NCBI GenBank assembly: GCA_002386045.1
Contig: DGEQ01000136.1
Location: 1-6,710, forward strand
DNA from: Hungateiclostridiaceae bacterium UBA3922
GTDB taxonomy: Bacteria > Bacillota > Clostridia > Acetivibrionales > DTU013
Direction of reading: 5' to 3'
DNA length: 6,710 bases
Both the position numbers and the translations under genes were made by a program. Every line of letters begins with the position of its first letter. Position 1 is the stretch's first letter. Positions 1 to 5,782 of this stretch are shown here, in pieces. Below the pieces are notes generated by a model, which searched no databases, had not been told where the DNA came from, and saw nothing but the letters and a program-made list of their open reading frames with translations.

Positions 1-19
1 AGATGTGTATAAGAGACAG
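1..19 (+). other. Tn5 mosaic end / tagmentation adapter remnant (artefact)
   Basis: The first 19 bases read AGATGTGTATAAGAGACAG, identical to the Tn5 transposase mosaic end present in Nextera-type library adapters. It sits exactly at the window edge and runs straight into coding sequence. This is what an untrimmed adapter at a contig end looks like, not a resident transposon: no transposase, second end or target duplication is visible. Translated in the ATPase frame it gives the false N-terminus MCIRDR, so no start codon should be called at base 3. Confidence 0.95.
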
Positions 20-689
20 GAACATATCGGGCCCGGCCATCAGCATCCGAAAGCACAGGAAAAACAGCTACACGATAAAGGACCTGAAAAGGCTCGGGAT
101 GCTTGACGATGAACTTGAGGCACTGCTCAGGAGACTGGCGGCCAGTGACGCCTCTGTGCTGTTCTGCGGCAAGGGGGCGGCCGGAAAGACCACGCTGATG
201 CGCGCTTTCATCAACATACTGCCGGAGATGGAGAGGGTGCTCATCGTGGAATCCGACGCCGAGATTTACCCGGACAAGCCCTACTGCATCGAACAGAGGA
301 TCAAAAAGAAGAACGAGGGCGGAAGGCCCGTGACACTGAAGGACCTTGTTCTTGACGGGCTGACCATGAGTCTTGACACCTATTGTGTCGGGGAGATAAC
401 GGGGGACGAGGCCTGGGAATTCATCAAGGCAGCGTTCTCGGGACACAGGGGGATCGCGACCACCCATTCGGAAAGCGCCGAAGATGCTTTCGGAAGGCTG
501 CTTACGCTGAGCAAGGGGGCCAATATAGGTGAAAGTGAAAAAACTATAAAGGAAGTGCTGGGCAGGAGCATAGATTTCATTTTCTACCTTAAGGAGTTCC
601 GCGTCGTGGAAGTACTGGAAGTGCGCGGCTATGACGGGCAGGCGGACAGGTTCGTTTACAAAAGGCTTTACCCGGCAGGCAGGGGGTGA
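20..689 (+). CDS. CpaF/TadA-like secretion ATPase, C-terminal part (5' truncated)
   Basis: This is the hexameric cytoplasmic ATPase that powers Tad/Flp pilus assembly or type II/IV-like secretion. About 222 native residues remain (first whole native codon at 21); full CpaF proteins usually exceed 400, so the N-terminal domain is missing because the contig ends here. Counting from the codon at base 3, the visible motifs are a lead-in like that of CpaF (ISIRKHRK, 13-20), Walker A GKGAAGKT (56-63), an Asp-box-like segment VLIVESDAEIY (79-89), a Walker B-like YCVGEITGDEA (127-137) with catalytic Glu131, and a His-box-like GHRGIATTHSESAEDA (147-162). It is divergent: family members commonly read LRMRPD and VGEVRGGEA where this one reads LTMSLD and VGEITGDEA. 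The stop overlaps the start of the next gene. The family call is firm. Whether it drives pilus extension or secretion is inferred from the downstream pilin. Confidence 0.9.
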
Positions 690-1672
690 TGCCGGTGCTG
701 TTCATCGTCTCGGTCCTGCTGGCTGCGTCCGATGCCGTGTTTGCGGTGATGGCCGCCCGGAGCCTGAGCCATGCGAATGTCGTGGAAAGGTTAAAGAACT
801 GGTTTAGGCAGAGGTTGTCCGGCAAAAACACCTATATCCCCGGCGCCGGCCGGAACAGGTCCGGGGCCGGCCTCTATGACCCGGCATGGAGGGAAAGGCT
901 CGGACTGCCTGAACGGATCGAACTGCTTTACATAGAAAAATCGAATATAAGGCGCTATATACCTTTTATGAACATATACATCCTCATGCTCACGGTATTG
1001 CTGATATTTGCCGCATCCTTCCGGCATGTTTTCAGGATACTGGGATTTGCTCCATCAGCGGTCGTCATAAGCGGGATAGTCGCTGCAACGCCTCTGTTTC
1101 TGCTGGAGCTCATGGCAAGGCACAACGCGGAGACCATCAGGAAGAAGCTGTCCGAGTACATATCGATACTCAACAGGTGGTGTTCTGTGAAGGAAAACAT
1201 CATGTATGCCTTCGAGAAGTCGCTCGAATCCAATATCGGGGAGCCTCTGCACACGTTCATAAGGGACATGGTCATACAGGTGAACCGCGGCATGGACCCG
1301 TGCGAAGCGCTTGACATGCTCCGGATGAAGGTGGATGACGCCCAGTTCAGCGACTTTATCGTGAACATCAAGCTGAGCATCAGGCACAGGGGAGACATCA
1401 GGAAGTTGCTGACGAACCTTGAAAACCAGTTCTACAGGATCGACGAGGAATACAACAGGCGGAAGATATCCACATACAGGGACAGGGTGGTCATATACGG
1501 CGTCATGCTTGCCGTGCTGCCACTGTCATACTTTTTCATAACCATGTCGCCCAAGGTGGGGAGCTTTTATCTTGGGACTCTCAACGGGAAGATACTGCTG
1601 ACGGTATTCAGCGTGATGTACGTATTCGGCTCCTGGCTGGCCGCGGGCATAACCAGTTTCAGGAGCCGGTGA
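689..1672 (+). CDS. TadB-like type II secretion F-domain inner-membrane protein
   Basis: A 327-residue platform protein, probably the first of the pair of polytopic membrane proteins that couple the ATPase to pilin extraction in Tad systems. Hydrophobic segments lie near residues 3-21, 92-110, 121-142, 266-284 and 301-320. Between the third and fourth is a soluble helical region (about 150-265) with the F-domain pattern: KLSEYISILNRW, then YAFEKSLE, and later DFIVNIKLSIRHRGDIRKLLTNLENQ. Length and topology match TadB. ATG 689 overlaps the ATPase stop by one base (TGATG), implying translational coupling. A GTG at 686 in the same frame would add one residue, and a purine-rich AGGCAGGGGG precedes both. 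The F-domain assignment is confident; calling it TadB rather than a generic GspF relative rests on gene order. Confidence 0.85.
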   Translation: MPVLFIVSVLLAASDAVFAVMAARSLSHANVVERLKNWFRQRLSGKNTYIPGAGRNRSGAGLYDPAWRERLGLPERIELLYIEKSNIRRYIPFMNIYILMLTVLLIFAASFRHVFRILGFAPSAVVISGIVAATPLFLLELMARHNAETIRKKLSEYISILNRWCSVKENIMYAFEKSLESNIGEPLHTFIRDMVIQVNRGMDPCEALDMLRMKVDDAQFSDFIVNIKLSIRHRGDIRKLLTNLENQFYRIDEEYNRRKISTYRDRVVIYGVMLAVLPLSYFFITMSPKVGSFYLGTLNGKILLTVFSVMYVFGSWLAAGITSFRSR

Positions 1673-1687
1673 GGGAAGGGTGGTTTC

Positions 1688-2596
1688 GTGGCGGATCACA
1701 TAGCGTTGCTGTACCGGGAAAACAGGATCATGTTCATATTGCTGTCGGTTGTCAATGTGGTGCTTGGGATACTGCTTTCCAGGGGGGTGTCGCTGTATGG
1801 CTCGAAACGGGTGATGGAAGCCATGGGGGCCAGGAAACCGGACGTTTCGGCGTACAGGCGGTGTTCGATGCTGGTGGAGGAAACACTGGCTGCCTGCGGG
1901 AAAGCGATGGAAAAGGGCAGGATATACAGGAAAGCCAGGGACAGGATGAGGAAAGCCGGCTTCAGGGGGGAATTGGCTCCTGTGATATATATATTCGTAA
2001 GGTACGTGGTTTCGGCAATTGTATTCGTGGCGGCGCTGATTTCCAACTACCCGGACATCGTAAGGCCGATTGCCGCAGTGGTTTTGCTCAATTCGGTCAC
2101 GACCGCGGTTGTATCCTCGAGCAGGCGTAAAGTGAACCTGCGCTTCCAGAAGCACATATACAAGATATACAAGTACCTGCACAACCAGATATCTTCGGGC
2201 GTGAAGCCGACCGATGCCGTAAGGACGGTGTACGAGACGACTGACGACAGGGACATCAGGGAAGTGCTCATACGGGTCGCGGCAAGATACGAACTGACAA
2301 TGGATATAGACAGTGCCCTGGAAGAACTGCGTTCCAACTTCGATACCCATGAGGCCGAGACTCTCTGCCTCGCCCTCAAACAGGGGGTGCAGACGGGCGA
2401 CAACAGGGATCTGCTTGAAAAGCAGGAAGACATCATGTTCAAGAAACATTTCAATTATATACAGGCTGAGACCGACAGCTGCAGGAACAGGAGCGTTGCA
2501 GCAGCAGCCGTTTTCGTTGCCATAATTGCCGTGATGATAATAGTCCCGATGCTTGACGATGTCAGTCAGGCCGTGGGCAGGATATTCATAAACTGA
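1688..2596 (+). CDS. TadC-like type II secretion F-domain inner-membrane protein
   Basis: A 302-residue membrane protein, the likely second platform component. Hydrophobic segments are near residues 15-31, 98-118, 124-143 and 268-288. The cytoplasmic F-domain-like stretch (about 150-265) contains KHIYKIYKYLHNQISSGVKPTDAVRTV and ETLCLALKQGVQTGDNRDLLEKQE, a GxxxxDAL/LxLxxGxxxG-type pattern as in other F domains (the first run is 155-181, key residues G171, D176, A177). The start chosen is GTG 1688, with AAGGGTGG at 1676-1683 just upstream. The next ATG in frame, at 1730, would shorten the cytoplasmic lead but keep the first helix. The gene lies 15 bases after the TadB-like gene, consistent with co-transcription. 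Paired TadB/TadC-type proteins beside a CpaF ATPase are diagnostic for Tad-like loci. Confidence 0.82.
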   Translation: MADHIALLYRENRIMFILLSVVNVVLGILLSRGVSLYGSKRVMEAMGARKPDVSAYRRCSMLVEETLAACGKAMEKGRIYRKARDRMRKAGFRGELAPVIYIFVRYVVSAIVFVAALISNYPDIVRPIAAVVLLNSVTTAVVSSSRRKVNLRFQKHIYKIYKYLHNQISSGVKPTDAVRTVYETTDDRDIREVLIRVAARYELTMDIDSALEELRSNFDTHEAETLCLALKQGVQTGDNRDLLEKQEDIMFKKHFNYIQAETDSCRNRSVAAAAVFVAIIAVMIIVPMLDDVSQAVGRIFIN

Positions 2597-2603
2597 AACG
2601 CTT

Positions 2604-2610
2604 GGAGGTG
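2604..2610 (+). promoter_or_regulatory. Ribosome binding site that fixes the prepilin start
   Basis: GGAGGTG lies six bases before ATG 2617. It overlaps the alternative in-frame TTG at 2602, which therefore cannot be the start. This sets the prepilin leader at 17 residues. Confidence 0.85.
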
Positions 2611-2616
2611 CTGCAA

Positions 2617-2826
2617 ATGAAACTCGTTAAGCTGCTGAAGGAGAAGTTAGTCGTCAGACAGGGGGGATTTGGCCTGAACGAGCTGCTTGGCATCGCCGCG
2701 GCACTGATAATCGCCGGGTTCATCATCATCCCGCAAATGCAGACTTTTGCCAAAAGCTTGATGGAAGGCCTCGCAAATTGGTGGAAAGATGTCATATACG
2801 GCAGGATATTCCCTTCTTCCCTGTAA
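2617..2826 (+). CDS. Short Flp/type IV-like prepilin, probable major pilin
   Basis: A 69-residue protein with a classic prepilin N-terminus. The basic leader (MKLVKLLKEKLVVRQGG, residues 1-17) is followed by FGLNELLGIAAALIIAGF and further hydrophobic residues. Cleavage after Gly17 would leave Phe at +1 and Glu at +5, the arrangement recognised by prepilin peptidases. The mature product would be only about 52 residues: one hydrophobic assembly helix and a tail of about 28 residues rich in aromatics (two adjacent Trp, one Tyr, one Phe near the C-terminus). Size and position next to TadB/TadC-like genes fit an Flp-type major pilin. The +4 residue is Asn and there is no Tyr after Glu+5, so it is not a canonical Flp with the Glu-Tyr pair. 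No prepilin peptidase gene is visible in the window. Cell-surface location is inferred from the family. Confidence 0.85.
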   Translation: MKLVKLLKEKLVVRQGGFGLNELLGIAAALIIAGFIIIPQMQTFAKSLMEGLANWWKDVIYGRIFPSSL

Positions 2827-2871
2827 AGTAAATCATAATAGCACGGCAAAACGTACAAAGGGGAGAAAGAC

Positions 2872-3249
2872 ATGCCCGTCAAGCCTTTGGTTACAGGAAT
2901 AATGCTGGTTCTCACGGTCATCCTGCTTGTTTACATGGTGGAATTTTTCATACCCCTGTCGGTGAAGGCCGATATCGACATGATCTGCAGGAATGCATTG
3001 CTGAACATGGAGAACGCTGGCGGACTCAGCAGCGAAAAAAGGCGGGAACTGAAAGAAGAGCTCGAGAGCAGAGGCCTTACCGGGGTAGTCATAACAGCCA
3101 CGGAAAACGCCAGGCAGGGTGAAAGGCTGACATTGCGCGTGGAAGGCGATTACACCTGGAACAGGTTAACGTCGCTGTTCGGCAGGGACGACGTGACTCT
3201 GCGGATAGTTTACGATAAGACGACCATGTCGCGAAAGGTGGTCAATTGA
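2872..3249 (+). CDS. DUF4320-like single-helix protein of the pilus operon
   Basis: A 125-residue protein with one N-terminal membrane helix (about 7-28) and a soluble domain outside. The segment from about 33 to 93 (DIDMICRNALLNMENAGGL, then a Leu/Glu-rich helix, GVVITATENARQGERLTLRVEGDY) resembles from memory the DUF4320 pattern found in Clostridia pilus loci; this was not checked by a search. AAAGGGGAG at 2857-2865 gives a good start at ATG 2872. The proline after residue 1 and the lack of a Gly before the helix mean there is no obvious prepilin cleavage site, so it may stay membrane-anchored. It sits between the major pilin and a TadE-like gene, and a pseudopilin or minor structural role is plausible. 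Biochemical function is unknown. Confidence 0.7.
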   Translation: MPVKPLVTGIMLVLTVILLVYMVEFFIPLSVKADIDMICRNALLNMENAGGLSSEKRRELKEELESRGLTGVVITATENARQGERLTLRVEGDYTWNRLTSLFGRDDVTLRIVYDKTTMSRKVVN

Positions 3250-3779
3250 CGCGGATGAAAAAACATGTCCGGGAAAATGGCAGCGCAGTCACGCAGATCG
3301 TGCTTATGGCAGCGATGCTGGTATTCGTCATATTGCCTGTCTTCTCTGCAGTTATCGAGAAATATGTACTGATGGAGAAGGCAAGGGTCATCAGGGATTC
3401 GGTGGACATGACCAACCTCTCGGCCTACAACGCGCTGTCAGGTGCGGAACTGGGAAAGGTGCGGGTGGATGCCGATCGGTCTGAGATCCTGGAGATATAC
3501 AGGCAGATTCTGAGTGCCAACCTCAGGCTCTGCGATGACCTGGAGCCGAAGCCTGATTCGGTGGCGGAAGGGCAGGTCGAAGTGGTGTCGCTGGAGATCT
3601 TCAGCAGTTTTCCCGCGCAGTGCCCGGAAGGGGTGCGTTTTACGAGGCCTGCTGTCCACAGTGTGATCCGCGTTCCTGTCAGGCCGTCCCTGTACAGGAG
3701 TATCATACTGGGGATGCTGGGCAGGGAATATGTTGACATAATCGTGCATGTCGATACTGAAATACCTTTAAACAACTGA
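3246..3779 (+). CDS. TadE-like pseudopilin candidate
   Basis: A 177-residue protein with a short basic N-terminus, one hydrophobic helix (about 16-36) and a long extracytoplasmic region. The N-terminus (MKKHVRENGSAVTQIVLMA, from residue 4) recalls TadE/TadG proteins, which have a Gly before a small residue and a hydrophobic helix, but the residue at +5 from Gly12 is Gln, not the usual Glu. The soluble part has two cysteines (96 and 126) that could form a disulfide. The start is uncertain. TTG 3246 overlaps the preceding stop and has AAAGGTGG (3234-3241) four bases upstream. ATG 3255, three codons in, has a poorer spacing. The overlap suggests translational coupling to the DUF4320-like gene. 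The TadE call rests on architecture and context; sequence identity is too weak to be certain. Confidence 0.62.
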   Translation: MTRMKKHVRENGSAVTQIVLMAAMLVFVILPVFSAVIEKYVLMEKARVIRDSVDMTNLSAYNALSGAELGKVRVDADRSEILEIYRQILSANLRLCDDLEPKPDSVAEGQVEVVSLEIFSSFPAQCPEGVRFTRPAVHSVIRVPVRPSLYRSIILGMLGREYVDIIVHVDTEIPLNN

Positions 3780-3806
3780 GAGAATATCAATGGTACGGGT
3801 GTAGCT

Positions 3807-4478
3807 ATGAAAAGATATGGCTGGATTTGTGGAGCTTTTGTTATGATCGTACTGCTTGTGGCCATCGAGATGAAAATAATCTCGAATGCCTCCGGGTACG
3901 AAACCAGGGAAAAAGTCGTCGTTGCAGCGCGCGATATCGGCGAGGGCACGGTTATCGCCGCTGAAATGCTGGAGGTAAGGGAAATTAGCAGCAGCGCCGT
4001 GCACAGGGATGCCGTGCGCAGGATAGAGGATGCTGTCGGGATGAGGGCGGCAGATCCGATATATAACGGGGAAATGCTGCTCAGGGGAAGGCTGACGCAG
4101 GAAGAAGACGACAAAGTGAAAGTGCTTAACAGGTCCAACAGGCTCTTCTGCCTTGCGCCCGGATGGGACCAGGCAAACGCCTGGCAACTGGAAAAGGACC
4201 AGCATGTGGATATCATATTCGTCCCGAACCACCTGGACCAGGGCAAAGCGTGCCCGGAGGCGTCAGGCGTGATCAGCGTCAATCCTCCCCAGGCGGGGAT
4301 CAAAATGATGAAAAATATCAGGATAGCCGGCCTTGTCGACGAAGACGGAAAAACAGTGAATGACAGCGGGGCCGGGACGACGCCCAAATACGTGATATTC
4401 GAAGTGACCCAGGACCAGGCCGTATTCCTTGCATATGCAAAAAGCAACGGCCGGATCGAAATTTCGGCCGTACCTTGA
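3807..4478 (+). CDS. CpaB/RcpC-like SAF-domain pilus assembly protein
   Basis: A 223-residue protein with an N-terminal anchor helix (about 5-20), then a SAF domain (about 36-97: KVVVAARDIGEGTVIAAEML, first run 36-55, then VGMRAADPIYNGEMLLRGRL, 78-97) and a C-terminal CpaB/RcpC-like region (about 110-223). In Tad systems this protein works in the envelope. In Gram-negatives it is associated with the secretin; in Gram-positives, which lack an outer membrane, a role at the cell wall is inferred. The gene is 27 bases after the TadE-like gene, with only a weak ribosome-binding sequence (GGGTG, 3797-3801). It is the last gene of the pilus operon, since the next gene follows a strong hairpin. CpaB usually lies nearer the start of tad operons, so the order here is somewhat rearranged. 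Confidence 0.82.
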   Translation: MKRYGWICGAFVMIVLLVAIEMKIISNASGYETREKVVVAARDIGEGTVIAAEMLEVREISSSAVHRDAVRRIEDAVGMRAADPIYNGEMLLRGRLTQEEDDKVKVLNRSNRLFCLAPGWDQANAWQLEKDQHVDIIFVPNHLDQGKACPEASGVISVNPPQAGIKMMKNIRIAGLVDEDGKTVNDSGAGTTPKYVIFEVTQDQAVFLAYAKSNGRIEISAVP

Positions 4479-4486
4479 TCAAATAC

Positions 4487-4534
4487 GTGACACCTCTCTT
4501 CCACAGGGGAAAACCCCCTGCTGAGAAGTGTCAC
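4487..4534 (+). other. Strong two-part hairpin between the pilus operon and the PC4-like gene
   Basis: The outer arms GTGACAC (4487-4493) and GTGTCAC (4528-4534) pair perfectly. After one C/A mismatch, TCTC (4495-4498) pairs with GAGA (4523-4526). Across an internal loop, CAGGGG (4504-4509) pairs with CCCCTG (4515-4520) around a five-base loop. Total pairing is 17 bp. No T-run follows (CACCTTAAACG), so it is not a standard intrinsic terminator. It may protect the 3' end of the pilus mRNA, be a processing site, or act in the leader of the downstream gene. Confidence 0.7.
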
Positions 4535-4562
4535 CACACCTTAAACGAAAGGAGCAGGACAA

Positions 4563-4799
4563 ATGGCAGGACTGAAGTATGAAATCACGAAATTCCTTGG
4601 AGTGATCGGAGAGGGCACCAAGGGATGGAAGAAGGAAGTCAACCTTGTCAGCTGGAACGACCGTAAACCCAAGCTGGACATAAGGGACTGGGACGAGAAC
4701 CATGAAAAGATGGGGAGGGGGATAACGCTGAGCAAAAGCGAAGTGGAGGAACTGAAAAGGCTGCTGGCAGCGTTCGATCCCGGGGAGATGGAGGCATGA
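4563..4799 (+). CDS. YdbC/PC4-family single-stranded nucleic-acid-binding protein
   Basis: A 78-residue cytoplasmic protein matching the bacterial YdbC branch of the PC4 (p15) family. Recognisable segments are KYEITKFLGVIGEGTKGWKK (5-24), EVNLVSWNDRKPKLDIRDWD (25-44) and HEKMGRGITLSKSEVEELKRLL (47-68). Together they form the four-stranded sheet plus C-terminal helix expected for PC4, with Trp and Lys/Arg residues on the strands that would contact single-stranded DNA. Family members bind single-stranded DNA as dimers; the physiological role in bacteria is poorly defined. AAAGGAG at 4548-4554 supports ATG 4563. It is separated from the pilus operon by 84 bases and a hairpin and ends in a terminator-like stem, so it is probably its own small unit or a tail of the operon. 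No clear promoter was found directly upstream. A link to pilus function is not supported beyond adjacency. Confidence 0.88.
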   Translation: MAGLKYEITKFLGVIGEGTKGWKKEVNLVSWNDRKPKLDIRDWDENHEKMGRGITLSKSEVEELKRLLAAFDPGEMEA

Positions 4800-4824
4800 C
4801 GCCCTCCGTCTCCCTCTCCTTTTC
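4783..4824 (+). terminator. Probable intrinsic terminator containing the PC4-like gene's stop codon in its loop
   Basis: GGGAGATGGAGG (4783-4794) pairs with CCTCCGTCTCCC (4803-4814): 12 pairs, one of them G-U, around an eight-base loop (4795-4802). A pyrimidine tail with TTTT at 4820-4823 follows, a few bases after the stem. The 5' arm lies in the last codons of the PC4-like gene and the TGA stop (4797-4799) is in the loop. The slightly distant, short T-run keeps confidence moderate. Confidence 0.65.
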
Positions 4825-4848
4825 AAGGGATGTCACCGATGCTATAAT
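4820..4848 (+). promoter_or_regulatory. Extended -10 sigma-A-type promoter for the AraC-family gene
   Basis: A perfect TATAAT at 4843-4848 is preceded by TGC (4840-4842), giving an extended -10. A weak -35, TTTTCA (4820-4825), lies 17 bases upstream. Transcription would start near 4855, leaving a leader of about 19 bases before ATG 4874. The -35 overlaps the T-tract of the upstream terminator. Confidence 0.8.
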
Positions 4849-4873
4849 CTAATATGAAAGCAGAGGTGATTCG

Positions 4874-5761
4874 ATGGACAGGCTCCTTCCGAAGGCCTGG
4901 GAAGGGTTGCTCAATTCTTCCAACTTCCTGCCGGTGGTGGTGGGAACGCTGGAGAGGATCCAGGACGTATCCTGGTCCATGGAGCCCAACAGGCATGACA
5001 ATTATGAAATGGTATACATGAAAAAGGGGTATGCGGTATTCGAGATATCGGGCCACAAGGTCGAGCTTGGCCCCAACGACATCGTCATAATCAAGCCCAT
5101 GCAGTACCACAAGTTCATCGTCAAGTCGGAAAGCGGGTGCGAGTTCATCGTCCTCTACTTCACATTCGAAAACAGGATAAACGGCGAATATGCACAGGTA
5201 CCGCTGGAGGATTTCCTCAACTTCGTCAGCAGCAAGGAGACAAGCCCGTATATAAAACTGAAGGTAAGCCCCAAAAATGAAATAGTCGTCCTGCTGAACA
5301 GGATAATGAAGGAAAGGGCGAGTTCTGAGCCGGGCAGTGAATTCCTCAATTACCTGCTCATCATGGAACTGTTCGTACTGCTGTCACGCGCTCTGAAGAT
5401 GGAATGGGAAAACAGCATAAAGTTGAAAAGTTCCAAGCTCAAGGAGCTTATCGGCATAGCCATAAATTACATCCACAACAATTTCGAGCGCGATATCTCG
5501 CTGGGAGATATAGCAAAATACGTTTTTCTCAGCCCGAGCTATTTTACCAGGGCATTCAAGGAAGAGACGGGCATGAGCCCCATCAGCTATCTGCTCAGGG
5601 TCCGTATCGACAGGGCCAAGGAACTGCTCGTGGATACAAGTCTCAAGATAAGCGACATCGCGCTGAACGTAGGCTTTTCAAACCAGCAGCGCTTCAATGA
5701 GATGTTCAAGAAATATGCCGGCCTGACGCCGCTGCAGTACAGGAAACAAAACGCCAGGTAG
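4874..5761 (+). CDS. AraC-family transcriptional regulator with N-terminal cupin domain
   Basis: A 295-residue DNA-binding regulator. The N-terminal cupin-like sensor spans about 35-100 (RHDNYEMVYMKKGYAVFEIS, 40-59; LGPNDIVIIKPMQYHKF, 65-81). A helical linker follows (about 110-185). The C-terminal AraC/XylS double helix-turn-helix spans about 195-293. The first HTH is ISLGDIAKYVFLSPSYFTRAFKEETG (208-233; key residues S209, L210, I213, A214, S220, Y223, F224, F228). The second runs from KISDIALNVGFSNQQRF and ends with the family signature YAGLTPLQYR (258-290). The length is typical. The start is supported by GAGGTGAT (4863-4870) and the promoter at 4820-4848. Most relatives with this layout respond to a small molecule, often a sugar; the effector and target here cannot be read. 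It points the same way as the leuC-like gene 197 bases downstream, but a leucine-pathway role is not established. Confidence 0.93.
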   Translation: MDRLLPKAWEGLLNSSNFLPVVVGTLERIQDVSWSMEPNRHDNYEMVYMKKGYAVFEISGHKVELGPNDIVIIKPMQYHKFIVKSESGCEFIVLYFTFENRINGEYAQVPLEDFLNFVSSKETSPYIKLKVSPKNEIVVLLNRIMKERASSEPGSEFLNYLLIMELFVLLSRALKMEWENSIKLKSSKLKELIGIAINYIHNNFERDISLGDIAKYVFLSPSYFTRAFKEETGMSPISYLLRVRIDRAKELLVDTSLKISDIALNVGFSNQQRFNEMFKKYAGLTPLQYRKQNAR

Positions 5762-5782
5762 TTTTTTCTTATGACAAAAAAC
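5761..5782 (+). other. A/T-only dyad after the AraC-family gene
   Basis: GTTTTTT (5761-5767) and AAAAAAC (5776-5782) are perfect inverted arms around an eight-base loop, beginning on the last base of the stop codon. The stem has only one G-C pair, so it would be a weak hairpin. It could help end transcription in either direction but is not a convincing intrinsic terminator. Confidence 0.35.

Noticed and set aside
1669..2130. A 153-residue + strand frame overlapping the TadC-like gene
   Set aside because: It is Gly/Gln/Asp-rich out-of-frame translation of the TadC-like gene; the frame with membrane helices and F domain is the real one.
1526..2449. A 307-residue open frame on the minus strand
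   Set aside because: It is antisense to the TadB- and TadC-like genes and has no domain, only a shadow composition rich in His, Arg, Pro and Tyr.
4429..4440. The perfect 12-bp palindrome TTGCATATGCAA
   Set aside because: It lies within CpaB-like codons, has no partner site or promoter nearby, and is plausible by chance in a window this size.
3425..4537. A 370-residue open frame on the minus strand
   Set aside because: It is antisense to the end of the TadE-like gene and the whole CpaB-like gene, both of which have family features. Its translation is Ser/Thr/Leu-rich with no domain, and it arises from codon bias on the + strand.
4487..4837. Recurrent GTGACAC/TGTCACC words (4487, 4528, 4831) as a shared operator
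   Set aside because: A 7-base word is expected about once in this window, and another GTGACAC occurs inside the ATPase gene. Two of the copies are simply the arms of the hairpin.
5404..5700. A 98-residue + strand frame inside the AraC-family gene
   Set aside because: It is out of frame with the conserved double helix-turn-helix and has no features of its own.
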